From: Novosphingobium album (ex Hu et al. 2023) | GTDB taxonomy: Bacteria; Pseudomonadota; Alphaproteobacteria; Sphingomonadales; Sphingomonadaceae | Direction of reading: 5' to 3' | Length of the DNA stretch: 60,371 bases | Assembly (NCBI RefSeq): GCF_022832385.1 | Contig: NZ_JALHLE010000043.1 | Span: 1-60,371 of the forward strand | In this document: piece after piece, positions 50,068 to 56,827 of the stretch | Position numbering within the stretch: the stretch's first letter is position 1 | Layout: the number at the start of each line of letters is the position of its first letter | The notes under the pieces: model-generated | Databases searched by the model: none | What the model was told of the DNA's origin: nothing | The model's input: the letters and a program-made list of their open reading frames with translations, nothing else | Position numbers and translations under genes: made by a program

Positions 50068-50717
50068 CCCTCGACATCGAACGACTGCAGGCTCTGTTCC
50101 AGATCGGCGGTGAAAACCCCATCACACTTCGGGCCTTGGCGCCCAAGGGCCAGGCCTTGTCTGCACGCAACTTGAACTTCCGCGCTACCGAGTTCCCTTC
50201 TGTAGAGGCACGATGGGCCGCGTTTGCCGAGCAGGCCCTGCACCTCAACGATACAGGTTACAACATTTACACATGCATGAACCCGATCTTGCCGAATTTC
50301 ACTGGAGATGCCGTCAAAGACGAGCACATCTTGTCGCGGCGTCTGCTGCTCATCGATCTGGATCGCAGCGACACCAACGATGCGCCAGCGACCGACGACG
50401 AGATCAAGCTGGCAGGCCATGTTGCAGATGACATCGAAGGCTGGCTTCGCGAACGGTGGAACAGCGAGCCGACGCGCGTCATGTCAGGCAACGGCATTCA
50501 TCTTTACTATCCGCTGGATGACTTGCCGAACGACCAGGCCTCTCGTGATCACGTCCGCAATGTGCTCAGCAGCCTTGCCGGGCAATTCGTCAATCCGACG
50601 ATCAAGGTCGACACCTCGGTTAGCAACGCTTCGCGCATCACCAAGGTGCCCGGCACCATCGCGCGTAAGGGAACGCCGACCGAAGGCCGTCCGTTCAGGA
50701 AGGCGGTGTTCCAGTGA
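50064..50717 (+). CDS. Primase-polymerase (AEP/PrimPol-like) of the element
   Basis: 217 residues with GTG start. The three archaeo-eukaryotic primase motifs are visible: LLLIDLDRSD (Asp98, Asp100), SGNGIHLYYPL (His146) and IKVDTSVSNASRITKVPGT (Asp183). A minimal AEP domain of this length is typical of plasmid and satellite replication modules, where it primes or extends at the origin. It overlaps the helicase gene by 4 bp (GTGA), so the two are translated together. Confidence 0.85.
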   Translation: MTLDIERLQALFQIGGENPITLRALAPKGQALSARNLNFRATEFPSVEARWAAFAEQALHLNDTGYNIYTCMNPILPNFTGDAVKDEHILSRRLLLIDLDRSDTNDAPATDDEIKLAGHVADDIEGWLRERWNSEPTRVMSGNGIHLYYPLDDLPNDQASRDHVRNVLSSLAGQFVNPTIKVDTSVSNASRITKVPGTIARKGTPTEGRPFRKAVFQ

Positions 50718-52093
50718 CACTCACGCTGACTGACCTGAAGCAGATCACCGATGAACTGGGTGGTCTGAAGCCCAATAAGGACTCACAGTTCAGGCCGATG
50801 CCTGCCTTCGATCATGACCTAGAGATCATGCGAAGCGCGCTCGCCTCAATCCCGCCCGATGTGCCGCGTGGCGATGGGACGATCTTCAGCCCTGATGGCG
50901 GCCCAGTCGATGATTACTGGTTCGGTGTCGTCTTGGCAGCACGGCGCGAGGGTGGCGAGGCCGCGAAGGAACTGGTCCGCGAATGGTCCCGGTCCAGCGA
51001 CAGGTATTCTGATGACGGTTTTGAGCAGGCGTGGGCCGAGTTCGAACCTGAGCATCCGAAACCGGTGACGATGAAGTCAGTCTATCGGTTGGCGCTGTCG
51101 TTCGGCTGGAAGCGGCCTGCTCGCGCTTCACGCTTCGAATTGCTCGACCGTACATCCATTATGGCCCTCAAGCCCATCGAGTGGCGGGTGAAAGGGCTCT
51201 TCCCGAAGGAAGGCATTGGCGCGATTTTTGGACCGAGTGGCTCCGGTAAGTCCTTCCTCGCCATTGATCTCGCGATCCGGCTGGCATCCGGAAGCAACTG
51301 GTTTGGACACAAGACTGTCCCCAGCGCCGTCACGTATGTCATGCTGGAGGGTGAGGCAGGCTTGCGCAACCGCATCGTTGCTTGGGAACAAGCCAACGCC
51401 GGCGAGGTGCCCCTAAACTTCTCGGCGGTTACGCAGAGCTTTGACATCGCGGTGCCTGAAGATGTCGAAGACCTCGCAGCAGCGGTTCCGCACGGTGGCG
51501 TCATCATCATCGACACGCTCAACCGGGCAGCGCCCGGCAAGGACGAGAACTCCAGCAAGGATATGGGGGAAACGATCGCGGGTCTGAAGAACCTGCAGAA
51601 ACTTACAAACGGGCTGGTTCTAGTAGTTCACCATACCGGCAAGGACACATCCAGGGGGATGCGTGGGCACAGTTCGCTACCGGCGGCTTTGGACGGCGCG
51701 ATCGAGGTGAAACGGAACGGGCAGCAGCGGTCCTGGTCGGTGGCCAAGGCCAAGGATGGAGCCGACGGCATGGAGGTCCCGTTCAAGTTGGAGTTCGTTC
51801 ACCTCGCCTTCGACGCGGATGGCGAAGCGATTACCAGTTGCGTTGCGGTACACGATGCATTTCCTTTGGTGAGCACGAAAGAACCGCAAGGTAGGCTTCA
51901 GAGAGACGCGCTCAACGCGATCCGTTCCAACCCCGGGACATGTATCAGTTGGGATGAGGCAGTTTCGGCGGTGGCAGCCTCGTTGAGTGTCCCATCGAAT
52001 AAGCGGTCCTACGAGGCACGGCGTGTTTTGACTGATCTCATCAAGCACGGGTTTCTCACGCAAGACCCGACAACCAATGAAATCAGCGCCTGA
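50714..52093 (+). CDS. PriCT-2 domain and RepA-like replicative helicase
   Basis: 459 residues. The N-terminal 35-125 region (IMRSALASIPPDV; DDYWFGVVLAARREGG; WSRSSDRYSDDGFEQAWAEF) fits PriCT-2, the primase C-terminal domain found next to AEPs. A RecA-fold hexameric helicase follows: Walker A GPSGSGKS (173-180), Walker B VIIIDTLNRAAPG (263-275), and VLVVHHTGKDTSRGMRGHSSLPAALDGAIEV. The C-terminal part (WDEAVSAVAASLSVPSNKRSYEARRVLTDLIKHG) is winged-helix-like. The palindromes directly downstream may be its origin. Confidence 0.85.
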   Translation: MTLTLTDLKQITDELGGLKPNKDSQFRPMPAFDHDLEIMRSALASIPPDVPRGDGTIFSPDGGPVDDYWFGVVLAARREGGEAAKELVREWSRSSDRYSDDGFEQAWAEFEPEHPKPVTMKSVYRLALSFGWKRPARASRFELLDRTSIMALKPIEWRVKGLFPKEGIGAIFGPSGSGKSFLAIDLAIRLASGSNWFGHKTVPSAVTYVMLEGEAGLRNRIVAWEQANAGEVPLNFSAVTQSFDIAVPEDVEDLAAAVPHGGVIIIDTLNRAAPGKDENSSKDMGETIAGLKNLQKLTNGLVLVVHHTGKDTSRGMRGHSSLPAALDGAIEVKRNGQQRSWSVAKAKDGADGMEVPFKLEFVHLAFDADGEAITSCVAVHDAFPLVSTKEPQGRLQRDALNAIRSNPGTCISWDEAVSAVAASLSVPSNKRSYEARRVLTDLIKHGFLTQDPTTNEISA

Positions 52094-52097
52094 TGGT

Positions 52098-52190
52098 GTC
52101 CAATAGTCCCACCCCATAGGGTGGTGGGACTATTTGGACAGTCCACCACATCCCAAAAGTCCAAATTCGACATTCCGGACTTTTAGGACA
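52098..52190. repeat. Cluster of palindromes with GTCC/GGAC motifs, possible replication origin
   Basis: GTCCAATAGTCCCACC (52098-52113) pairs with GGTGGGACTATTTGGAC (52123-52139), leaving one bulged T. AAAAGTCC (52155-52162) pairs with GGACTTTT (52177-52184). The short words AGTCC, GTCCAA and TTGGAC recur through the interval. It starts 5 bp after the helicase stop. An origin for the element is one reading; a terminator is the other. Confidence 0.5.
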
Positions 52191-52250
52191 GCAACAAGAG
52201 AGGCAGAACTTGCACAATAGCACCTCCAATATTTCCAGCGGACATGCGGT

Positions 52251-52556
52251 ATGAGGCCGGGTTATCGGGCCGAAGCCGAAGCTTTCGCAGCTTCTTTGGT
52301 CACCCATCTGTTTGCTCTACTGCAGCAGTGTGGCCTCCAGAATACCGAACTCACTGACGTTGAAGTCCCAGGTGACAATATGACTTACACGGTAACGCTG
52401 TCGCCGTGGCGTGGCTCTGGTCGTCACTTCTGGGTGCGGCCGAAGGGGCGCAAGCGTACGCCGTTCGTCCGTGGCTTCGTCGATGTCAACGAGAGCGGTC
52501 TCTGGTTCCAGCCGGAGCACTATATCCCCGACAGGTCGCGCCGGCAGCGCGTGTGA
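52251..52556 (+). CDS. Small protein of unknown function
   Basis: 101 residues, basic. AEAFAASLVTHLFALLQQCGL suggests an N-terminal helix, and NMTYTVTLSPWRGSGRHFWVRPKGRKRTPFVRGFVDVNESGLWFQPEHY a Trp-rich beta sheet. Weak ribosome site. It lies in the element between the putative origin and the integrase. No family recognised. Confidence 0.5.
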   Translation: MRPGYRAEAEAFAASLVTHLFALLQQCGLQNTELTDVEVPGDNMTYTVTLSPWRGSGRHFWVRPKGRKRTPFVRGFVDVNESGLWFQPEHYIPDRSRRQRV

Positions 52557-52595
52557 ACCTGATCCAGCAATTCACATAGGGGGCAGTGCGGCGAT

Positions 52596-52763
52596 GTGGC
52601 TGTGTTTGGTGAAGTCGCCTGGGCACTCGAGCCCAACGAACTTCGGGCAGCGGCAAAACTAGTCACGGCTGATGGCCTTACAGATCACAATGTCACTAAT
52701 ATTATTCGCCGACAGGGTCTCGTCTGGCGAATGCTTCCATTGCAATCCATACCCTTGGTATAG
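52596..52763 (+). CDS. Possible short gene with GTG start
   Basis: 55 residues (VAVFGEVAWALEPNELRAAA, then KLVTADGLTDHNVTNIIRRQ and GLVWRMLPLQSIPLV). The residue pattern is protein-like, but the codon choice is mixed and AGGGGG lies 12 nt before the GTG, which is far. A candidate only. The rest of 52557-52890 holds no other gene. Confidence 0.25.
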   Translation: MAVFGEVAWALEPNELRAAAKLVTADGLTDHNVTNIIRRQGLVWRMLPLQSIPLV

Positions 52764-52890
52764 ATGAAATTTTTATTTTTCCGCGCCTTGACCCCGGACT
52801 CGCGGACTCCTACGATTTCAAGCGACCCGACCAGAGGCGGCAACCTCCAGCCGGGTCTGACCATCAACCGTCTTTACAGGAGACGACTCA

Positions 52891-53175
52891 ATGGCTGATC
52901 AGCCGACTAGCAGCGCAGGCGACGCCTGGGCCAGCATCACCAACATTATCGACACTGTTCATCAACAGCTTCAAGCAGGCACGGGCGACATCCCCGCTGC
53001 CGAGGAACGTCTGGTCGCAGCCGAAGAATTGCTGCTGACCATGAAGGCGCCCAACATCGACGCGGTCATCCGAAAACTGCAGATGCTCTGGGAATACCGC
53101 CTCGAAGGGATGCACCTGGACGCAGTGTCCCGGCGCCAGATCCTCGACGACCTGCGGCATCTCGCAGCCGCCTGA
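52891..53175 (+). CDS. Small acidic helical protein of unknown function
   Basis: 94 residues behind GGAGA at good spacing. Mostly helical (ITNIIDTVHQQLQAGTGDIPAAEERLVAAEELLLTMKAPNIDAVIRKLQMLWEYRLEGMHLDAVSRRQILDDLRHL). It is the first of three small genes before the integrase. Unknown function. Confidence 0.65.
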   Translation: MADQPTSSAGDAWASITNIIDTVHQQLQAGTGDIPAAEERLVAAEELLLTMKAPNIDAVIRKLQMLWEYRLEGMHLDAVSRRQILDDLRHLAAA

Positions 53176-53256
53176 TCCACACCAGCGACTGCTGAACCGA
53201 TCGGCCGACGACGCGCTGTGCGTCGCCGTGCCCGACTCTGCTTGAAGGAATTGTGC

Positions 53257-53715
53257 ATGAAGCTGCCATCCTATCTGATGACTGAACTTGTCCGCCGTCT
53301 TGAGCGCGACGTCGACCGCAAGAAACTGACCCGGATCATTGAACCGCTCGGCCTCACGCTGGATGAACCCGGTCCCCCACCTGACACCGACGAGATGGTA
53401 GAACGCTACGATACCCCGTGTGATGTCGGTTCATTCGTCCTTGAGGGCCGGCTTGAACTTCTGGGGTTCTCAGTCCCACTTCACTTCCGGGTCAACTACG
53501 CCGGGCGCATCACCAGTGATGATCCGATGGACGTACTCTTCGGGGGTCCCTCAATCACGCTCGATCTGCTGACCTGGACCGAAGACAAGCCTTCAGTACC
53601 TGAATGGGTGCCAGTCGGGCCGGGCATCTTCAGCAACGCCATGGTCGAACGGGTATGGGGTGAAGTTGCCCTGCATGCCCTGGATCAGGCCTACGCGCCG
53701 GAAAATGACACGTAG
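53257..53715 (+). CDS. Protein of unknown function
   Basis: 152 residues from the ATG at 53257, with GAAGGA upstream. MKLPSYLMTELVRRLERDVDRKKLTRIIEPLGLTL is helical, followed by a beta-rich part (DVGSFVLEGRLELLGFSVPLHFRVNYAGRI; ITLDLLTWTEDKPSVPEWVPVGPG). Acidic overall. No motif recognised. A longer frame from 53218 has no better start. Confidence 0.6.
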   Translation: MKLPSYLMTELVRRLERDVDRKKLTRIIEPLGLTLDEPGPPPDTDEMVERYDTPCDVGSFVLEGRLELLGFSVPLHFRVNYAGRITSDDPMDVLFGGPSITLDLLTWTEDKPSVPEWVPVGPGIFSNAMVERVWGEVALHALDQAYAPENDT

Positions 53716-53861
53716 ACCATTGGTATACATGGACCTTCTTCTAGGTCGAACGCGAACATGCGCATATCTGGACGGCTTCCAGCAACTATGAATGGAGGCC
53801 GTCTTGATTACCATCAAACACTACACTGTTGGACGCTGCAACGACAATGCAGTCTGAACGC

Positions 53862-54065
53862 ATGAGCCGGATCAAGATACACTATCCAAGCAAGGCCAAG
53901 GTTCGGTCAGCTGCTGAGGCGCTTCACGATCTCCGTGTTCAGGGGTTGGACGTTGCCGCAATCGAAGTTGCCCCTGATGGCACCATCAAGGTCATGAGCA
54001 GTGCGGCCTTCCCAGTTGTAGCTCGGGATGAGTTTGAAAAATGGGAACAGGACGGCAGGCTTTGA
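53862..54065 (+). CDS. Small protein preceding the integrase
   Basis: 67 residues from the ATG at 53862: MSRIKIHYPSKAKVRSAAEA, then LHDLRVQGLDVAAIEVAPDG and TIKVMSSAAFPVVARDEFEKWEQDGRL. An alpha/beta pattern with a C-terminal DEFEKWEQDG. Similar short genes often precede integrases of this group. It ends 5 bp before the integrase ATG, suggesting coupling. It may be a recombination directionality factor, but this is inference from position. Confidence 0.6.
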   Translation: MSRIKIHYPSKAKVRSAAEALHDLRVQGLDVAAIEVAPDGTIKVMSSAAFPVVARDEFEKWEQDGRL

Positions 54066-54069
54066 CGTC

Positions 54070-55209
54070 ATGAACGGAGGCCCACGCATCCTAAAAGTAG
54101 CCCGTAAGGGCAAGAACCTGCGCTGGTACATTTATGCCTGGCGCGACGGCCCTCAGGTGCGCGTGGCAGAGCAGCCCTCCCGACCTCGCCTGACCCCCGC
54201 TGACATAGCCCGCATTGCCGAGTTGCAGGCGGCCGATCGCACTCTTCCCACCTCAACCTGTGCCGGCGCGATCATGGCGTTCAAGCGGTCGAAATACTGG
54301 CGCGATCTCGCGCCTAGCACGCAGAAGACATGGGGCATCGCGCTGGACCGGATCGAGGCGAAGTGGGAACAGGTCCCGATGCGCGTGCTCGGCGACGCGC
54401 GAATGAAGCCGAAGGTCGTCACCTGGCGAGATGGAATTGCCGAAACGAACGCCCGCGGTGCCGACATCGCGGTGATGGTGCTGTCGATGTTCCTCGAATG
54501 GTGCGCCCTGCAAGGTCTTTGCATCGGCAACCCGGCAGCGGGCATCCCCACGGTCTATCGCCGCAAAGACCGCGCGCCGGTCGTCTGGCTGCCGGAGGAC
54601 ATCGAGGCTATCCGCAAGGTCGCCCAGCAGCCGCTGTGTGACGCGATTGCGCTGGCCGAGCTGACCGGCCTGCGCCGCGCCGATCTCGTCACCCTTCGCT
54701 GGGATGAGGTGGGCGATCTGGCCATCACGCGCATGACTGCCAAGAAGTCGCGCGGAAAACGCTACCGCGTCAGTCTTCCGCGCCTGCCCGAGCTGGACGC
54801 CCTTCTCGTCGACCTGAAGAGCAGGCCACGCAAGGAGGGCGTGGAGACGGTCCTTGTAAACCAGCACGGCAACAGCTGGGCAAAGTCTGGGGATGGCCTG
54901 AACAGCAGCTTTGACGATGCCCGCGCCAAGGCGAACGACGGCGCCGGGATCTACTATGTCGAGCGAGATCCCGTGACCGGGGAAGAAATCAGGCTGGCCA
55001 AGCGACTCCACGATCTCCGCGGCACTTTCGCCACCCGCCTGATGACGCACCCCACCGCACGTCTGACTGACCGGGAGATTGCCGACCTGATGGGCTGGAG
55101 CGAGGAGCAGGTTGGCGAGATCCGTAAGAGATACGTTGACGATGCTGCCATCGTCGTGGCACTAGGCCGCCGCCTCAGTGGAAAACGCACTGGAAAACGG
55201 CGCGCATAA
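54070..55209 (+). CDS. int: Tyrosine recombinase (integrase) of the tRNA-Gly element
   Basis: 379 residues from the ATG at 54070. A basic N-terminus (RILKVARKGKNLRWYIYAWRDG) and core-binding domain precede the catalytic domain: Arg I in ELTGLRRADLVTLRW, Lys in TAKKSRGKRYRVSLP, His-x-x-Arg in RLHDLRGTF, Trp in LMGWSEEQVGEI (H/W position) and the Tyr nucleophile in IRKRYVDD. It ends 21 bp before the rebuilt tRNA and is surely the enzyme that used it. Its 3' end contains the two candidate arm repeats. Confidence 0.93.
   Translation: MNGGPRILKVARKGKNLRWYIYAWRDGPQVRVAEQPSRPRLTPADIARIAELQAADRTLPTSTCAGAIMAFKRSKYWRDLAPSTQKTWGIALDRIEAKWEQVPMRVLGDARMKPKVVTWRDGIAETNARGADIAVMVLSMFLEWCALQGLCIGNPAAGIPTVYRRKDRAPVVWLPEDIEAIRKVAQQPLCDAIALAELTGLRRADLVTLRWDEVGDLAITRMTAKKSRGKRYRVSLPRLPELDALLVDLKSRPRKEGVETVLVNQHGNSWAKSGDGLNSSFDDARAKANDGAGIYYVERDPVTGEEIRLAKRLHDLRGTFATRLMTHPTARLTDREIADLMGWSEEQVGEIRKRYVDDAAIVVALGRRLSGKRTGKRRA
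55179..55199 (+). repeat. Candidate integrase arm sites, right
   Basis: Two copies of TGGAAAACG (55179-55187 and 55191-55199) lie within the last codons of the integrase gene, the second 31 nt before the 40-bp repeat. A third copy lies 31 nt inside the left repeat. Confidence 0.4.
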
Positions 55210-55230
55210 TTCAGCCTAAGTGCTTGAAAT

Positions 55231-55270
55231 GCGGGTGTAGCTCAATGGCAGAGCAGAAGCTTCCCAAGCT
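55231..55270 (+). repeat. Right attachment site (40-bp direct repeat)
   Basis: Identical to 36949-36988. The crossover must fall within these 40 bp, probably in the symmetrical anticodon arm AAGCTTCCCAAGCTT. The sequences upstream of the two copies differ. Confidence 0.9.
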
Positions 55271-55304
55271 TACGACGAGGGTTCGATTCCCTTCACCCGC
55301 TCCA
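55231..55304 (+). tRNA. tRNA-Gly(CCC)
   Basis: Complete 74-nt cloverleaf including encoded CCA. Acceptor GCGGGTG/CACCCGC; D stem GCTC/GAGC; anticodon loop TTCCCAA with anticodon CCC; T arm GAGGG-TTCGATT-CCCTT. Bases 1-40 come from the integrated element and bases 41-74 from the original chromosome, so the functional gene is a hybrid made at the right junction. Its promoter must now lie inside the end of the integrase gene. Confidence 0.96.
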
Positions 55305-55417
55305 TTTTCCTGTCCGCCAATGTCCGCAGGCGTCTAGACAAACCCCCAAAATCCAAGGTATTTAACGGCCATCAGGCCGCAAGCGTTCACTCGCGTCCGC
55401 ATTCAACCATCGATGCA

Positions 55418-55491
55418 TGGGGGTATGATTGGGGGGTATATGCAAAACGGCCAAGTCGATACCCCCACGCATGGGGGTATATTGGGGGTAT
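55418..55491 (+). repeat. Five TGGGGGTAT repeats upstream of the second integrase
   Basis: Direct copies at 55418-55426, 55431-55439 (one extra G precedes it), 55472-55480 and 55483-55491, and an inverted copy at 55459-55467. They lie between the tRNA 3' end and the integrase start at 55517. The pattern fits arm-type integrase sites or integrase promoter control. Confidence 0.7.
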
Positions 55492-55516
55492 AGCCCCCTG
55501 AAAGGCAGGCAATCCC

Positions 55517-56749
55517 GTGGCTTTGACCGATGTAGCCATCCGCAATGCGAAACCCGGCACAAAGGCGATCAAGCTGGCAGACGGCGGCGGCATGTTCCTG
55601 CTGATCACGCCAGCCGGAGGCAAGCTCTGGCGGCTCAAGTATCGTGTCGATGGGCGCGAGAAGCTGCTGGCCATCGGGGCCTATCCTGAAATCGGACTTG
55701 GCGAGGCCCGCAGGCGGCGCGAGGAAGCGCGGGAACTGATCGCCCTTGGCAAAGACCCTTCGCGGGAGAAGCAGCGTGAGAAGGTCCGCGCCCGCATACA
55801 GGCAGCGGATACGTTCAAGGCGATCTGCGACGAGTATTGCGAGAAGCGGCGGCGCGACGGGACCAAGGGCTGGGCACCCGCTACCGCCACGCGCAGCGAA
55901 TATCTGCTGTCTCTGGTCTGCGGGTCCATCGGCAAACTGCCCATTGGCGAGATTGAACCGGCGGACGTTCTGACAGCCATTCGCCGGATCGAAGGCAAGG
56001 GAAAGCTGGAAAGCGCGCGGCGCAGCCTGCAACTGGCGGGGGCCGTGTTCCGCTATGCCGTGGCAACGGCGCGGCTGGCGTCAGACCCTACCCGCGACCT
56101 GCGCGGCGCACTGACTGCACCAACCGTCACCCACTACGGCGCGATCACCGACGCAAAGAAGGCGGGCGAACTGCTGCGCGCGATTGATGATTACGAGGGA
56201 AGCGGTATTACAAAGCTCGCCTTGCAGATTGCGCCTCATGTGTTTGTCCGCCCCGGTGAACTGCGCCATGCCGAATGGAGCGAAATCGATCTGGACGGCG
56301 CGCTCTGGATCATCCCGGCGGGCAAGATGAAATCCCGCAAGACGCACCACGTGCCGCTATCCCGGCAGGCTGTTGCGTTGTTCCGCGAAGTGTATGAAGC
56401 GACTGGGCCGAACGGCTACGTCTTCCCGTCAACCCGCACGCGCGTTCGCCCGATGAGCGAAAACACCATCAATGCTGGCTTGCGGCGGCTGGGATACTCC
56501 ACCGACGAAATGACCGCGCACGGCTTCCGGGCCATGGCTTCCACGCTCTTGAACGAAAGCGGCAAGTGGAACCCGGACGCAATCGAGCGCGCGCTGGCCC
56601 ATGGCGATACCGACAAGGTGCGCGCTGCCTATCACCGGGGGGCGCACTGGAAAGAGCGGCTCGATATGGCGCAATGGTGGAGCGACTATCTCGACACGCT
56701 GCGCAAGGGTGCGGACGTTGTGCCCTTGCGCACCAATGGCGCTGCCTGA
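55517..56749 (+). CDS. int: P4-type tyrosine integrase (DUF4102 arm-binding domain)
   Basis: 410 residues. The N-terminal arm-binding domain (VAIRNAKPGTKAIKLADGGGMFLLITPAGGKLWRLKYRVDGREKLLAIGAYPEIGLGEARRRREEARELIALGKDP) is diagnostic of the P4/CP4-57 group. Catalytic residues: Arg in VRPGELRHAEW, His-x-x-Arg in AHGFRAMAST, His in ALAHGD, and Tyr in RAAYHRG. P4-type integrases normally recombine at tRNA 3' ends and sit beside the tRNA, as here. No second copy of the tRNA 3' end is in the window, so the far end of its element lies outside or is lost. Confidence 0.95.
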   Translation: MALTDVAIRNAKPGTKAIKLADGGGMFLLITPAGGKLWRLKYRVDGREKLLAIGAYPEIGLGEARRRREEARELIALGKDPSREKQREKVRARIQAADTFKAICDEYCEKRRRDGTKGWAPATATRSEYLLSLVCGSIGKLPIGEIEPADVLTAIRRIEGKGKLESARRSLQLAGAVFRYAVATARLASDPTRDLRGALTAPTVTHYGAITDAKKAGELLRAIDDYEGSGITKLALQIAPHVFVRPGELRHAEWSEIDLDGALWIIPAGKMKSRKTHHVPLSRQAVALFREVYEATGPNGYVFPSTRTRVRPMSENTINAGLRRLGYSTDEMTAHGFRAMASTLLNESGKWNPDAIERALAHGDTDKVRAAYHRGAHWKERLDMAQWWSDYLDTLRKGADVVPLRTNGAA

Positions 56750-56827
56750 ATTTCAGGATTCATTTTCCCCGACTTTGTGCAGCGGCATAAGTGCTGCATA
56801 TTGAATATTCCCGATCTGTTCTCATAA

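Larger units (their letters stand above)
36989..55270 (+). mobile_element. Integrated element (18.3 kb) in tRNA-Gly(CCC), satellite-like, carrying defence cargo
   Basis: It is bounded by exact 40-bp direct repeats (36949-36988 and 55231-55270), with a tyrosine recombinase gene at the right end. The element carries the 5' half of the tRNA so that the gene is rebuilt at the right junction. Contents from left: toxin-antitoxin pair, small genes, deleted thermonuclease, SRAP, extended type I restriction operon, HTH-primase-helicase replication module, small unknown genes, integrase. No phage structural, packaging, relaxase or type IV secretion genes were seen. Bases 36989-37274 hold no gene. Confidence 0.85.

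Noticed and set aside
53789..53864. Short frames behind a GGAGG in front of the 53862 gene (possible leader peptide)
   Set aside because: Two overlapping short frames of 17 and 25 codons compete, neither with regulatory codons or a hairpin that would suggest attenuation.
54070..55209. Loss of a catalytic histidine in the first integrase
   Set aside because: The Trp in LMGWSEEQ is at the third conserved position, which is His or Trp in active tyrosine recombinases, so the enzyme looks intact.
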